DNA from: Microbacterium sp. MYb66
Lineage (GTDB): Bacteria > Actinomycetota > Actinomycetes > Actinomycetales > Microbacteriaceae
Direction of reading: 5' to 3'
Assembly (NCBI RefSeq): GCF_002979435.1
Contig: NZ_PCOV01000006.1
Span: 163,149 to 227,148, forward strand
Length of the DNA stretch: 64,000 nucleotides
Under the pieces are notes generated by a model. That model searched no databases, was not told where the DNA came from, and saw only the letters and a program-made list of their open reading frames with translations. Positions 57,233-64,000 of this stretch are shown here, in pieces. Positions within the stretch are counted from its first letter, which is position 1. Every line of letters begins with the position of its first letter. Position numbers and translations under genes: made by a program.

Positions 57233-60200
57233 TTAGTGCGCCGGACGGATCACGACCAAAAGATCTCCCGCATCCACCTGCTGGGTCTCGGCGATCGCGT
57301 GACGCTCGATGACACCGTCGACGGGCGCGGTGATGGCCGCCTCCATCTTCATCGCCTCGATGGATGCGACCGGTTCTCCGGCGCGGACCGCTGCTCCGAC
57401 CTCGGCCTTCAGAGTGACGACACCCGAGAACGGAGCCGCGACCTGGCCGGGTACGGAGGTGTCCGCCTTCTCGACTTCGTGCGCATCCACCGTGATGGAC
57501 CGGTCGCGGACGAACACCGGACGGAGCTGTCCGTTCAACGTCGTCATGACCGTGCGCATGCCCTTGTCGTCCGCGTCGCCGATCGCTTCGAGTCCGATGT
57601 ACAGCCGCACGCCGCGATCGATCTCGATCTGGTGCTCCTGACCCGCTACCAGGCCGTAGAGGTAGTCGCTCGTGTCGAGGACCGACAGGTCGCCGAACAG
57701 CTCCCGGCGTTCGGCGAACTCCGCTGTGGGGGCGGGGAACAGCAGCGAGTTGAGCCGCGTCCGCCGCTCCGCACTGGTGCCCGCGAGCGCTGCCTCGTCG
57801 TCCTTCGTGATCTCGGTCAGTCCGATGCGCACCGAACGCCCTGCCAGGACCTTGGTGCGGAACGGCTCGGGCCATCCGCCGGGCAGGTCGCCGAGCTCCC
57901 CCGCCATGAAGCCGACGACCGAGTCCGGCACGTCGTACTTCTCCGGGTTGGCCTCGAAGTCGGCCGGATCCGCCTTCACCGCTGCCAGATGGAGAGCGAG
58001 ATCTCCTACGACCTTCGACGAGGGAGTCACCTTGGGGACGCGGCCCAGGATCCGGTCCGCCGCGGCGTACATGTCCTCGATGAGCTCGAAGTCGTCCGCG
58101 AGACCGAGCGCCTTGGCCTGCTGCCGCAGGTTGGACAGCTGACCGCCGGGGATCTCGTGGTGGTAGACGCGCCCCGTGGGTCCGGGAAGACCCGACTCGA
58201 ACGGTGCGTACTGCCGACGGACCGCCTCCCAGTAGGGCTCGAGGTCGGAGACCCCGTCGAGCGAGATGCCGCTGTCGCGTTCGGTGTGCGCGAGCGCGGC
58301 GACCAGTGAGGAGAGCGAAGGCTGGCTGGTGGTTCCGGACAGCGGCGCCGAGGCGGCATCCACTGCATCCACTCCGGCGGCGCTGGCCGCGAGGAGCGTC
58401 GCGAGCTGCCCGCCGGGGGTGTCGTGCGTGTGCAGGTGGATCGGAAGATCGAAGCGCTCGCGCAGCGCCGCGACGAGCTTGGCTGCCGCGGCCGGACGAA
58501 GCAGGCCCGCCATGTCCTTGATCGCGATGATGTGCGCTCCGGCCGCCACGATCTGGTCCGCCAGGCCCAGGTAGTAGTCGAGGGTGTAGAGGTCTTCGGC
58601 CGGATCGAGCAGGTCGCCGGTGTAGCAGAGAGCGACCTCCGCGACGGCGGTGCCGGTGTTGCGGACCGCCTCGATCGCCGGACGCATCTGCTCCACGTCG
58701 TTGAGCGCGTCGAAGATACGGAAGATGTCGACCCCGCTGGCCGCGGCCTCCGTGACGAATGCCTCCGTCACGGCGGTCGGGTACGGGGTGTAGCCGACCG
58801 TGTTGCGCCCGCGCAGGAGCATCTGGATCGCGATGTTCGGCAGCGCCGCGCGCAGCTTGTCGAGGCGCTCCCAGGGGTCTTCCCCGAGGAATCGCAGCGC
58901 GACGTCGTAGGTCGCGCCGCCCCAGGCCTCGACCGAGAGCAGACCGGGGGTCGACCTGGCGAGGTAGGGGGCCGCGGCGACGAGGTCCTTCGTGCGCACC
59001 CGTGTCGCCAACAGGGACTGATGCGCGTCGCGGAAGGTGGTGTCGGTGATCGCCAGGGCGGTCTGCTCACGCAGGCTGCGGGCGAAGCCCTCCGGTCCGA
59101 GTTCGAGGAGTCGCTGGCGCGAGCCGGGTTCCGGCGTCGACGTCAAGTCGACCGCGGGCAGCTTGGTGACCGGATCCACGACGCCGGGGTGGGCGCCATG
59201 CGGCTTGTTGACGGTGACGTCGACCAGCCAGTTCAGCAGCTTGGTGCCGCGGTCCTTGGAGACGCGTCCGCGCAGCAGCTCCGGACGCTCATCGATGAAC
59301 GAGGTGCTGACGTCGCCGGCGATGAAGGCGTCGTCTTCGAGCAGCGCCTGCAGGAACGGGATGTTGGTGGAGACGCCTCGGATGCGGAACTCCGCGAGGG
59401 CACGGCGTGCCCGGGCGACGGCCGCGGGGAAATCCCGCCCACGGCAGGTCAGCTTCGCCAGCATGGAGTCGAAATGAGGGCTGATCTGCGCGCCCTGGTG
59501 GACCGTGCCGCCGTCGAGACGGATGCCGGCGCCGCCGGGCGAGCGGTACGTGGTGATCTTGCCCGTGTCGGGACGGAAGCCCTGGGTCGGGTCCTCCGTC
59601 GTGATCCGGCACTGCAGCGCAGCCCCCCGCAGATGCAGGTTCTCCTGCTGCAGTCCGAGGTCGGCCAGCGTCTGCCCTGACGCGATCCGCATCTGGCTCT
59701 GCACCAGATCGACGTCGGTGACCTCCTCCGTCACGGTGTGCTCGACCTGGATGCGCGGGTTCATCTCGATGAAGACGACCTCGCCGGTGCGCTCCCCCGC
59801 GGTCTCCAGGAGGAACTCGACCGTGCCGGCGTTCTCGTAGCCGATGGACCGGGCGAAGGCGACCGCGTAGCCGTGCAATGCGGTGCGGACGCTGTCGTCG
59901 AGGTTCGGCGCCGGAGCGATCTCGACCACCTTCTGGTGACGCCGCTGAACCGAGCAGTCACGCTCGAACAGGTGCACGGTCTCGCCCGTCTTGTCGGCGA
60001 GGATCTGCACCTCGATGTGCCGGGGACGCACCACCGCCTGCTCCAGGAACATCCGGGCGTCTCCGAAGGCGCTGGATGCCTCGCGCATGGCTTCTGCCAG
60101 CGCCGGAGCGAGATCACCGGATGTCTCCACGCGGCGCATGCCCCGACCGCCACCGCCGGCGACGGCCTTGGCGAAGAGCGGGAAGCCGATCTCGTCCGCC

Positions 60201-60640
60201 TGCGCGACGAGGGCATCGACATCGTCGGACGCCTCGGTGGAGCGGAGCACGGGAACGCCCGCCTCGATCGCGTGACGCTTCGCCTCGACCTTGTTGCCTG
60301 CCATCTCGAGCACGTTGGAAGGCGGGCCGATGAACACGATGCCGTTCGCGGCCGCCTTCTCCGCGAGCTCGGGGTTCTCGGAGAGGAACCCGTAACCGGG
60401 GTAGATCGCATCTGCACCCGACTCGAGCGCGACGCGGATGATCTCGTCGACGTTCAGGTACGCGCGCACGGGATGCCCGCGCTCGCCGATCTCGTAGGCC
60501 TCGTCGGCCTTCAGCCGATGCACCGAACCACGGTCTTCGTGCGGGAAGACCGCGACGGTGCGCGCCCCGACTTCGACTGCCGCACGGAAGGCGCGGATCG
60601 CGATCTCGCCGCGGTTCGCCACAAGGATCTTCTGGAACAT
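57233..60640 (-). CDS. pyc: Pyruvate carboxylase
   Basis: A 1135-residue biotin enzyme forming oxaloacetate from pyruvate and bicarbonate, an anaplerotic step. The biotin carboxylase domain (1-~450: FQKILVANRGEIAIRAFRA, GGGGRGMR and IEMNPRIQVEHTV), carboxyltransferase domain (~520-800: DTTFRDAHQSLLATRVRT), and C-terminal biotinyl domain with EAMKM (the biotinylated Lys) are all present, so this is the single-chain type. ATG 60640 has AGAGGTG upstream; two codons further is an alternative. Divergent from parA. Confidence 0.97.
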   Translation of the reverse strand: MFQKILVANRGEIAIRAFRAAVEVGARTVAVFPHEDRGSVHRLKADEAYEIGERGHPVRAYLNVDEIIRVALESGADAIYPGYGFLSENPELAEKAAANGIVFIGPPSNVLEMAGNKVEAKRHAIEAGVPVLRSTEASDDVDALVAQADEIGFPLFAKAVAGGGGRGMRRVETSGDLAPALAEAMREASSAFGDARMFLEQAVVRPRHIEVQILADKTGETVHLFERDCSVQRRHQKVVEIAPAPNLDDSVRTALHGYAVAFARSIGYENAGTVEFLLETAGERTGEVVFIEMNPRIQVEHTVTEEVTDVDLVQSQMRIASGQTLADLGLQQENLHLRGAALQCRITTEDPTQGFRPDTGKITTYRSPGGAGIRLDGGTVHQGAQISPHFDSMLAKLTCRGRDFPAAVARARRALAEFRIRGVSTNIPFLQALLEDDAFIAGDVSTSFIDERPELLRGRVSKDRGTKLLNWLVDVTVNKPHGAHPGVVDPVTKLPAVDLTSTPEPGSRQRLLELGPEGFARSLREQTALAITDTTFRDAHQSLLATRVRTKDLVAAAPYLARSTPGLLSVEAWGGATYDVALRFLGEDPWERLDKLRAALPNIAIQMLLRGRNTVGYTPYPTAVTEAFVTEAAASGVDIFRIFDALNDVEQMRPAIEAVRNTGTAVAEVALCYTGDLLDPAEDLYTLDYYLGLADQIVAAGAHIIAIKDMAGLLRPAAAAKLVAALRERFDLPIHLHTHDTPGGQLATLLAASAAGVDAVDAASAPLSGTTSQPSLSSLVAALAHTERDSGISLDGVSDLEPYWEAVRRQYAPFESGLPGPTGRVYHHEIPGGQLSNLRQQAKALGLADDFELIEDMYAAADRILGRVPKVTPSSKVVGDLALHLAAVKADPADFEANPEKYDVPDSVVGFMAGELGDLPGGWPEPFRTKVLAGRSVRIGLTEITKDDEAALAGTSAERRTRLNSLLFPAPTAEFAERRELFGDLSVLDTSDYLYGLVAGQEHQIEIDRGVRLYIGLEAIGDADDKGMRTVMTTLNGQLRPVFVRDRSITVDAHEVEKADTSVPGQVAAPFSGVVTLKAEVGAAVRAGEPVASIEAMKMEAAITAPVDGVIERHAIAETQQVDAGDLLVVIRPAH

Positions 60641-60657
60641 GCACACCTCTGGGAGCT

Positions 60658-60682
60658 CGATGCGCAGCGTTTTCGATGCGCA
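60658..60682. repeat. 9-bp direct repeat between pyc and parA
   Basis: CGATGCGCA occurs at 60658-60666 and 60674-60682, 16 bp apart, each with a TGCGCA palindromic core, within the 87-bp divergent promoter region. Possible operator. Confidence 0.35.
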
Positions 60683-60727
60683 TGGGGCGGGGCTGAGTGT
60701 TCCCCCAGCCTAGGGGAAGGTAACGTG

Positions 60728-61546
60728 GTGTCCGTGCACGTACTCAGCGTCAGCTCTCTCAAGGGGGGCGTCGGCAAGACGACCGTGACTCTCGGGCTGG
60801 CCTCCGCGGCCTTCGCCCGAGGCGTCCGGACTCTCGTCGTCGACCTCGACCCGCAGTCCGACGTCTCCACCGGGATGGATATCCAGGTTGCCGGACGACT
60901 CAACATCGCCGACGTCCTGGCGAACCCGAAGGAGAAGGTCGTCCGTCAGGCGATCACCTCCAGCGGATGGGCGAAGGTGCACCCCGGCACGATCGACGTG
61001 CTCATCGGCAGCCCCTCCGCGATCAACTTCGACGGCCCGCACCCGAGTGTCCGCGACGTGTGGAAGCTCGAGGAGGCACTCGCCTCCGTCGAGGCCGACT
61101 ACGACCTCGTGCTCGTCGACTGCGCACCCTCGCTGAACGCACTGACGCGCACGGCATGGGCCGCGAGCGACCGTGTCATGGTCGTGACCGAGCCCGGGCT
61201 CTTCTCCGTCGCCGCAGCCGACCGTGCGCTGCGTGCGATCGAGGAGATCCGCCGGGGCCTCTCGCCGCGTCTCCAGCCGCTGGGCATCGTCGTGAACCGC
61301 GTGCGCCCTCAGTCCATCGAGCACCAGTTCCGCATCAAGGAGCTGCGCGACATGTTCGGACCGCTCGTCCTCTCCCCGCAGCTGCCGGAGCGCACGTCGC
61401 TGCAGCAGGCTCAGGGAGCCGCCAAGCCGCTGCACATCTGGCCGGGCGACTCCGCGCAGGAGCTGGCGTCCGACTTCGACCAGCTGCTCGACCGGATCAT
61501 CCGCACCGGACGGATCCCCGTACCCGAGAGCGGCACTCAGAGCTGA
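60728..61546 (+). CDS. ParA family ATPase
   Basis: A 272-residue ParA-type ATPase. The deviant Walker A is SLKGGVGKTT, with the signature VVDLDPQSDVSTGMD, Walker B LVLVDCAPSLNALT and NRVRPQSIEHQF. It is not beside parB and is therefore probably not the chromosomal segregation ParA; related proteins position cargo such as chemoreceptors or division factors, but the cargo is unknown. GTG 60728 has GGGAAGG 7 nt upstream; GTG 60725 and 60734 are alternatives. Divergent from pyc. Confidence 0.88.
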   Translation: MSVHVLSVSSLKGGVGKTTVTLGLASAAFARGVRTLVVDLDPQSDVSTGMDIQVAGRLNIADVLANPKEKVVRQAITSSGWAKVHPGTIDVLIGSPSAINFDGPHPSVRDVWKLEEALASVEADYDLVLVDCAPSLNALTRTAWAASDRVMVVTEPGLFSVAAADRALRAIEEIRRGLSPRLQPLGIVVNRVRPQSIEHQFRIKELRDMFGPLVLSPQLPERTSLQQAQGAAKPLHIWPGDSAQELASDFDQLLDRIIRTGRIPVPESGTQS

Positions 61547-61569
61547 CCCGCGCGACGCGCACAGACGAA

Positions 61570-61596
61570 ACGGCCATCCTCATCGAGGGTGGCCGT
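61570..61596 (+). terminator. Terminator after parA
   Basis: A 12-bp stem (61570-61581 with 61585-61596, one G-T pair) with a 3-nt loop, 24 bp after the parA stop and between convergent genes. Confidence 0.6.
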
Positions 61597-61649
61597 CGTG
61601 CGTGGGGCGCCGAGCGCTTCGACGCTCTCCGCAGATCGCGGAAGCGTCG

Positions 61650-62195
61650 TCAGGCGGAGCGCTTCGTCCGACGGGCGGACAATTCGTCGACGGGATCGGG
61701 TGCGGTCGCGTCGAAGGCGACGAGAGTCGACTCCACCTCGCGGAGCACCTTTCCGACGGCGATGCCGAACACGCCCTGCCCGCGGCTGACGAGGTCGATG
61801 ACCTCGTCGTTCGACGTGCAGAGGTAGACGGAGGCGCCGTCGCTCATGAGCGTGGTGCCTGCGAGATCGCGGATGCCGGCGCGGCGCAGCTCTTCCACGG
61901 CGGTGCGGATCTGCTGCAGCGAGATACCGGTGTCGAGGAGGCTCTTCACGAGCTTCAGCACCAGGATGTCGCGGAAGCCGTAGAGACGCTGCGAGCCGGA
62001 GCCGCTGGCACCACGGACCGTGGGCTCGACCAGCTCGGTGCGGGCCCAGTAGTCCAGCTGACGGTAGGTGATACCGGCTGCGCGAGCGGCGACTGCCCCG
62101 CGGTAGCCGACCTCGTCATCCATGGCCGGGAGACCGTCCGTGAAGAGGAGTTCGGGTACGAACCGCGGGTCGCCTGTGAGCTCATCCGCATTCAT
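61650..62195 (-). CDS. MerR family regulator, Rv1830-like
   Basis: A 181-residue protein with an N-terminal MerR winged helix (YRGAVAARAAGITYRQLDYWARTELVEPTVRGASGSGSQRLYGFRDIL), a helical linker (SLLDTGISLQQIRTAVEELR) and a C-terminal ~65-residue domain without metal-binding cysteines. The gene order with FtsR- and GarA-like genes matches Rv1827-Rv1828-Rv1830 of mycobacteria, where Rv1830 is implicated in cell division control. The start is ATG 62195 with GGGAGGAT upstream. Target unknown here. Confidence 0.88.
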   Translation of the reverse strand: MNADELTGDPRFVPELLFTDGLPAMDDEVGYRGAVAARAAGITYRQLDYWARTELVEPTVRGASGSGSQRLYGFRDILVLKLVKSLLDTGISLQQIRTAVEELRRAGIRDLAGTTLMSDGASVYLCTSNDEVIDLVSRGQGVFGIAVGKVLREVESTLVAFDATAPDPVDELSARRTKRSA

Positions 62196-62295
62196 CTGAA
62201 ATCCTCCCTGGAACGGTTATCTTCCACGGTAGAGCAGTGCCTGTGCACCGGCAATCACATCCGTGCGACGGCGAAGGTGTGTCGCAATCAGTTCG

Positions 62296-62982
62296 TTACG
62301 AAAGCGCGCGCGAGAGCGCGTCCTTGACGAAGAGCGATCGCACTTCGTCGATCCTCGAGGCCAGCTCCGGACCCAGTTCGCTGGCCTTCGCACGGGACGC
62401 CGCATCCGTCCGGCGAAGCAGCGAGGACATCGCCGATTCGATGAGGGCGACCTCGCGCTCGGCTCCCTGACGCAGAGAACGCAGGTGCCGCGGTTCGATT
62501 CCGTGCCGGTCCAGCGCGACGAGTCCGCGCAGCAGCGTCACCGTCGCCTCCTGGTAGCTCTCCTGGGCGGTGATCACGCCGGTGCTGATCGCGTCGTTGA
62601 GGAGCTGCGGGCCGGCTCCCGCAGCGGCGAGGAGCTCGTCGCGGCGATAGCGCCGGGGCGCCGGGGCGATCGACGGCGGCGGCACGAGCGACGTCGTCTC
62701 CCCGCCGGCGTCGGCCTCGTCGAGCTGCTCGCGGATGACGCTCAGCGGAAGGTAGTGGTCGCGCTGCAGCGTGAGACCGAGGCGGAGGCGCTCGATGTCT
62801 GCTGCCGAGAACTTGCGGTAGCCGGATTCCGTGCGGGAGGGGCTGACGATGCCCTGCACTTCGAGGAAGCGCAGCTTGCTGGAGGTGAGGTCGGGGAACT
62901 CCGGCGTGAGCCGAGCAAGGACCTGGCCGATACTCAGCAGGCCCGCGGACGCAGAGCGTTCGCGGGCGGGGGAAGCCGCCAT
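62296..62982 (-). CDS. ftsR: MerR family regulator FtsR-like (Rv1828 type)
   Basis: A 228-residue MerR-type regulator. The winged helix is at about 10-80 (LLSIGQVLARLTPEFPDLTSSKLRFLEVQGIVSPSRT, then GYRKFSAADIERLRLGLTL), followed by a linker and a C-terminal effector domain (~130-228) without cysteines. The Corynebacterium homologue FtsR controls ftsZ expression. A MerR-type dyad precedes ftsZ here. The ATG overlaps the stop of the FHA gene (TGATG), so it is co-transcribed with it. Confidence 0.88.
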   Translation of the reverse strand: MAASPARERSASAGLLSIGQVLARLTPEFPDLTSSKLRFLEVQGIVSPSRTESGYRKFSAADIERLRLGLTLQRDHYLPLSVIREQLDEADAGGETTSLVPPPSIAPAPRRYRRDELLAAAGAGPQLLNDAISTGVITAQESYQEATVTLLRGLVALDRHGIEPRHLRSLRQGAEREVALIESAMSSLLRRTDAASRAKASELGPELASRIDEVRSLFVKDALSRALS

Positions 62983-63467
62983 CAGGCGTTCGCCGCCACG
63001 CGGTCGCGGGGAGAGGCGAAGAAGTTCAGACGGAACTTGCCGACACGGAGCTCGGAACCGTCGACCAGCGTGCTGCGGTCGACGCGCTCACCGTTCACGT
63101 ACGTCCCGTTGAGCGAGCGCTGATCGATGATCTCGAACGTCGAGCCGGTGCGGGTGATCTCGGCATGCCGACGCGAGACCGTCACGTCGTCGAAGAAGAT
63201 GTCGGCCTCCGGGTGACGACCCACGGTGGTCACGTCGGTGTCGAGGAGGTAGCGAGCACCGGCGAGCGCGCCGGAGCGCACCAGCAGCAGCGCCGATCCC
63301 GCGGGCAGGGCAGAGATCGCGCTCTGCTCGACGTCGGTCAGTTCCACACCGAACGGCACGAAGGACAGATCGGAATCGTGTCCGAACGTCTGCGTCACGT
63401 CGTGTTTTTGTTCACCGGAACGGTGAATCGCGGCTTCTCCGGCCGGTCGGCTGTCGCTGTCTGTCAC
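62982..63467 (-). CDS. garA: FHA domain protein, GarA/OdhI-like
   Basis: A 161-residue protein with a C-terminal forkhead-associated domain (about 75-150): TVGRHPEADIFFDDVTVSRRHAEI and SLNGTYVN hold the phosphothreonine-binding Arg, Ser and Asn. GarA/OdhI, phosphorylated at an N-terminal Thr pair by Ser/Thr kinases, controls 2-oxoglutarate dehydrogenase. Here the N-terminal motif is VTQTFG (Thr25 and Thr27) instead of the usual ETTSVF. GTG 63467 has AGGAGG with 6-nt spacing; the frame to 63527 is rejected for that reason. Coupled to ftsR. Confidence 0.88.
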   Translation of the reverse strand: MTDSDSRPAGEAAIHRSGEQKHDVTQTFGHDSDLSFVPFGVELTDVEQSAISALPAGSALLLVRSGALAGARYLLDTDVTTVGRHPEADIFFDDVTVSRRHAEITRTGSTFEIIDQRSLNGTYVNGERVDRSTLVDGSELRVGKFRLNFFASPRDRVAANA

Positions 63468-63554
63468 TGTGCCCTCCTGATTGTCCAGACTAACGGATCC
63501 CGAGGCGGTCGCGGGAGGCCGCTTCATACTCAGCCATCACATACCGGGTATTCA

Positions 63555-63560
63555 TAGGGT
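63555..63560 (+). promoter_or_regulatory. Putative -10 of the CopC-like gene
   Basis: TAGGGT, 6 nt before GTG 63567; leaderless spacing. Confidence 0.4.
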
Positions 63561-63566
63561 GGAGTC

Positions 63567-64000
63567 GTGAAGACCATAGCCCTGCGCCACTCGGCCACTC
63601 CGATCGCCCTCGCCGCGGCACTGCTCGCCGCCTTCCTGGTGCTCTTCGCCCCTCTCTCCGCTTCCGCACACGACGCCCTCGTGTCGTCATCCCCGGCAGC
63701 CGACGAGTCGGTCGAGACCGTGCCGACAGAGCTGACACTCACGTTCAGCGCGAAGCTCATCGACGGCGAGGGCGCCACCGAGGTCGTCGTGACCGCCCCG
63801 GACGGAACATCGGTCACCGACGGAGCCGCGGCGGTGGAGGGCGCGATCGTCACCCAGCCGCTGCAGGGAGCAGGACCTGCCGGCGAGTACCACGTGATCT
63901 GGAAGGTCGTCTCGAGCGACGGACATCCCACCTCCGGCGAGTACTCCTTCACGGTCACCGTCGGCGACGACGGATCGGCCACGTCGGCGCCCACCGCCAC
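63567..64000 (+). CDS. CopC-like copper-binding exported protein, 3' end outside window
   Basis: At least 144 residues, open to the window edge. A signal peptide (VKTIALRHSATPIALAAA, cleavage after SASA) places a His at the mature N-terminus (HDALVSSSPAADE), the copper ligand of the CopC/YobA family. The second signature, WKVVSSDGHPTSGEYSF, is also present. The fold is a beta-barrel of about 100 residues; a Ser/Thr-rich stretch starts after it and a membrane helix probably follows outside the window. Likely copper uptake or resistance. It starts at GTG 63567, divergent from garA. Confidence 0.85.
   Translation, partial: MKTIALRHSATPIALAAALLAAFLVLFAPLSASAHDALVSSSPAADESVETVPTELTLTFSAKLIDGEGATEVVVTAPDGTSVTDGAAAVEGAIVTQPLQGAGPAGEYHVIWKVVSSDGHPTSGEYSFTVTVGDDGSATSAPTA

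Overview
The window is GC-rich, gene-dense, wholly chromosomal and looks like an actinobacterium of the Microbacteriaceae, most likely Microbacterium. The evidence is the bcc-aa3 respiratory gene set with a diheme QcrC and an actinobacterial CtaF; a division and cell-wall cluster without ftsA or murE but with SepF and DivIVA/Wag31; a class II DAHP synthase; pyruvate carboxylase; a GarA-type FHA protein next to an FtsR-type MerR regulator; and frequent GTG/TTG starts. Genus assignment is inference from gene content and order. No insertion sequence, prophage, CRISPR array, rRNA or tRNA was seen.

Layout. 1-2.1 kb: two exported proteins of unknown function and a divergent lipoprotein. 2.2-5.2 kb: a stand-alone 5'-3' exonuclease, a PHP-domain phosphoesterase and trpD. 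5.4-14.4 kb: the respiratory III-IV supercomplex in two halves, ctaE-qcrC-qcrA-qcrB on the + strand and ctaC-ctaD-ctaF on the - strand, separated by RidA-like, GNAT and rhodanese genes. 14.5-21 kb: erpA, an M20 dipeptidase, a DUF3043 membrane protein, pyrD, nrdR, hisD and a membrane protein. 21-24.6 kb: dnaE. 24.6-26.7 kb: an intact ECF sigma factor/membrane partner pair beside the deletion-fused remnant of a second copy. 26.7-28.3 kb: a GNAT gene and an RluD-family pseudouridine synthase.

28.3-45.1 kb is the dcw region, all on the - strand and read in the order mraZ, rsmH, ftsL-like, ftsI, murF, mraY, murD, ftsW, murG, murC, ftsQ, ftsZ, yggS-like, sepF, yggT, divIVA, lspA, rluD-like. Many genes overlap by a few bases. 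Upstream of mraZ are two oppositely oriented triplets of GTGGAG-type repeats, the expected form of MraZ-binding sites. Upstream of ftsZ is a MerR-type dyad, and an FtsR-like MerR protein is encoded at 62.3 kb.

45.4-55.4 kb resembles the mycobacterial idsA2-Rv2175c-pknL-aroG neighbourhood: a polyprenyl synthetase, an Rv2175c-like DNA-binding protein, a LysM protein, a PASTA Ser/Thr kinase, class II DAHP synthase, a PlsC acyltransferase, an acyl-CoA ligase and peptide deformylase. 55.4-64 kb: a MinD/EspI-like ATPase with a Glu-Pro repeat, pyruvate carboxylase, a ParA ATPase, two MerR regulators, a GarA/OdhI-like FHA protein and the start of a CopC-like copper protein.

Much of the window is conserved core metabolism, respiration and division, and I found no convincing new multigene system. 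The less ordinary signals are the sigma/partner deletion fusion, the double MraZ-type repeat array, the ftsZ dyad, a recurrent -10 hexamer placed 6-8 nt before start codons (leaderless transcripts), the absence of murE from the dcw cluster, and hexanucleotide repeats inside two genes.
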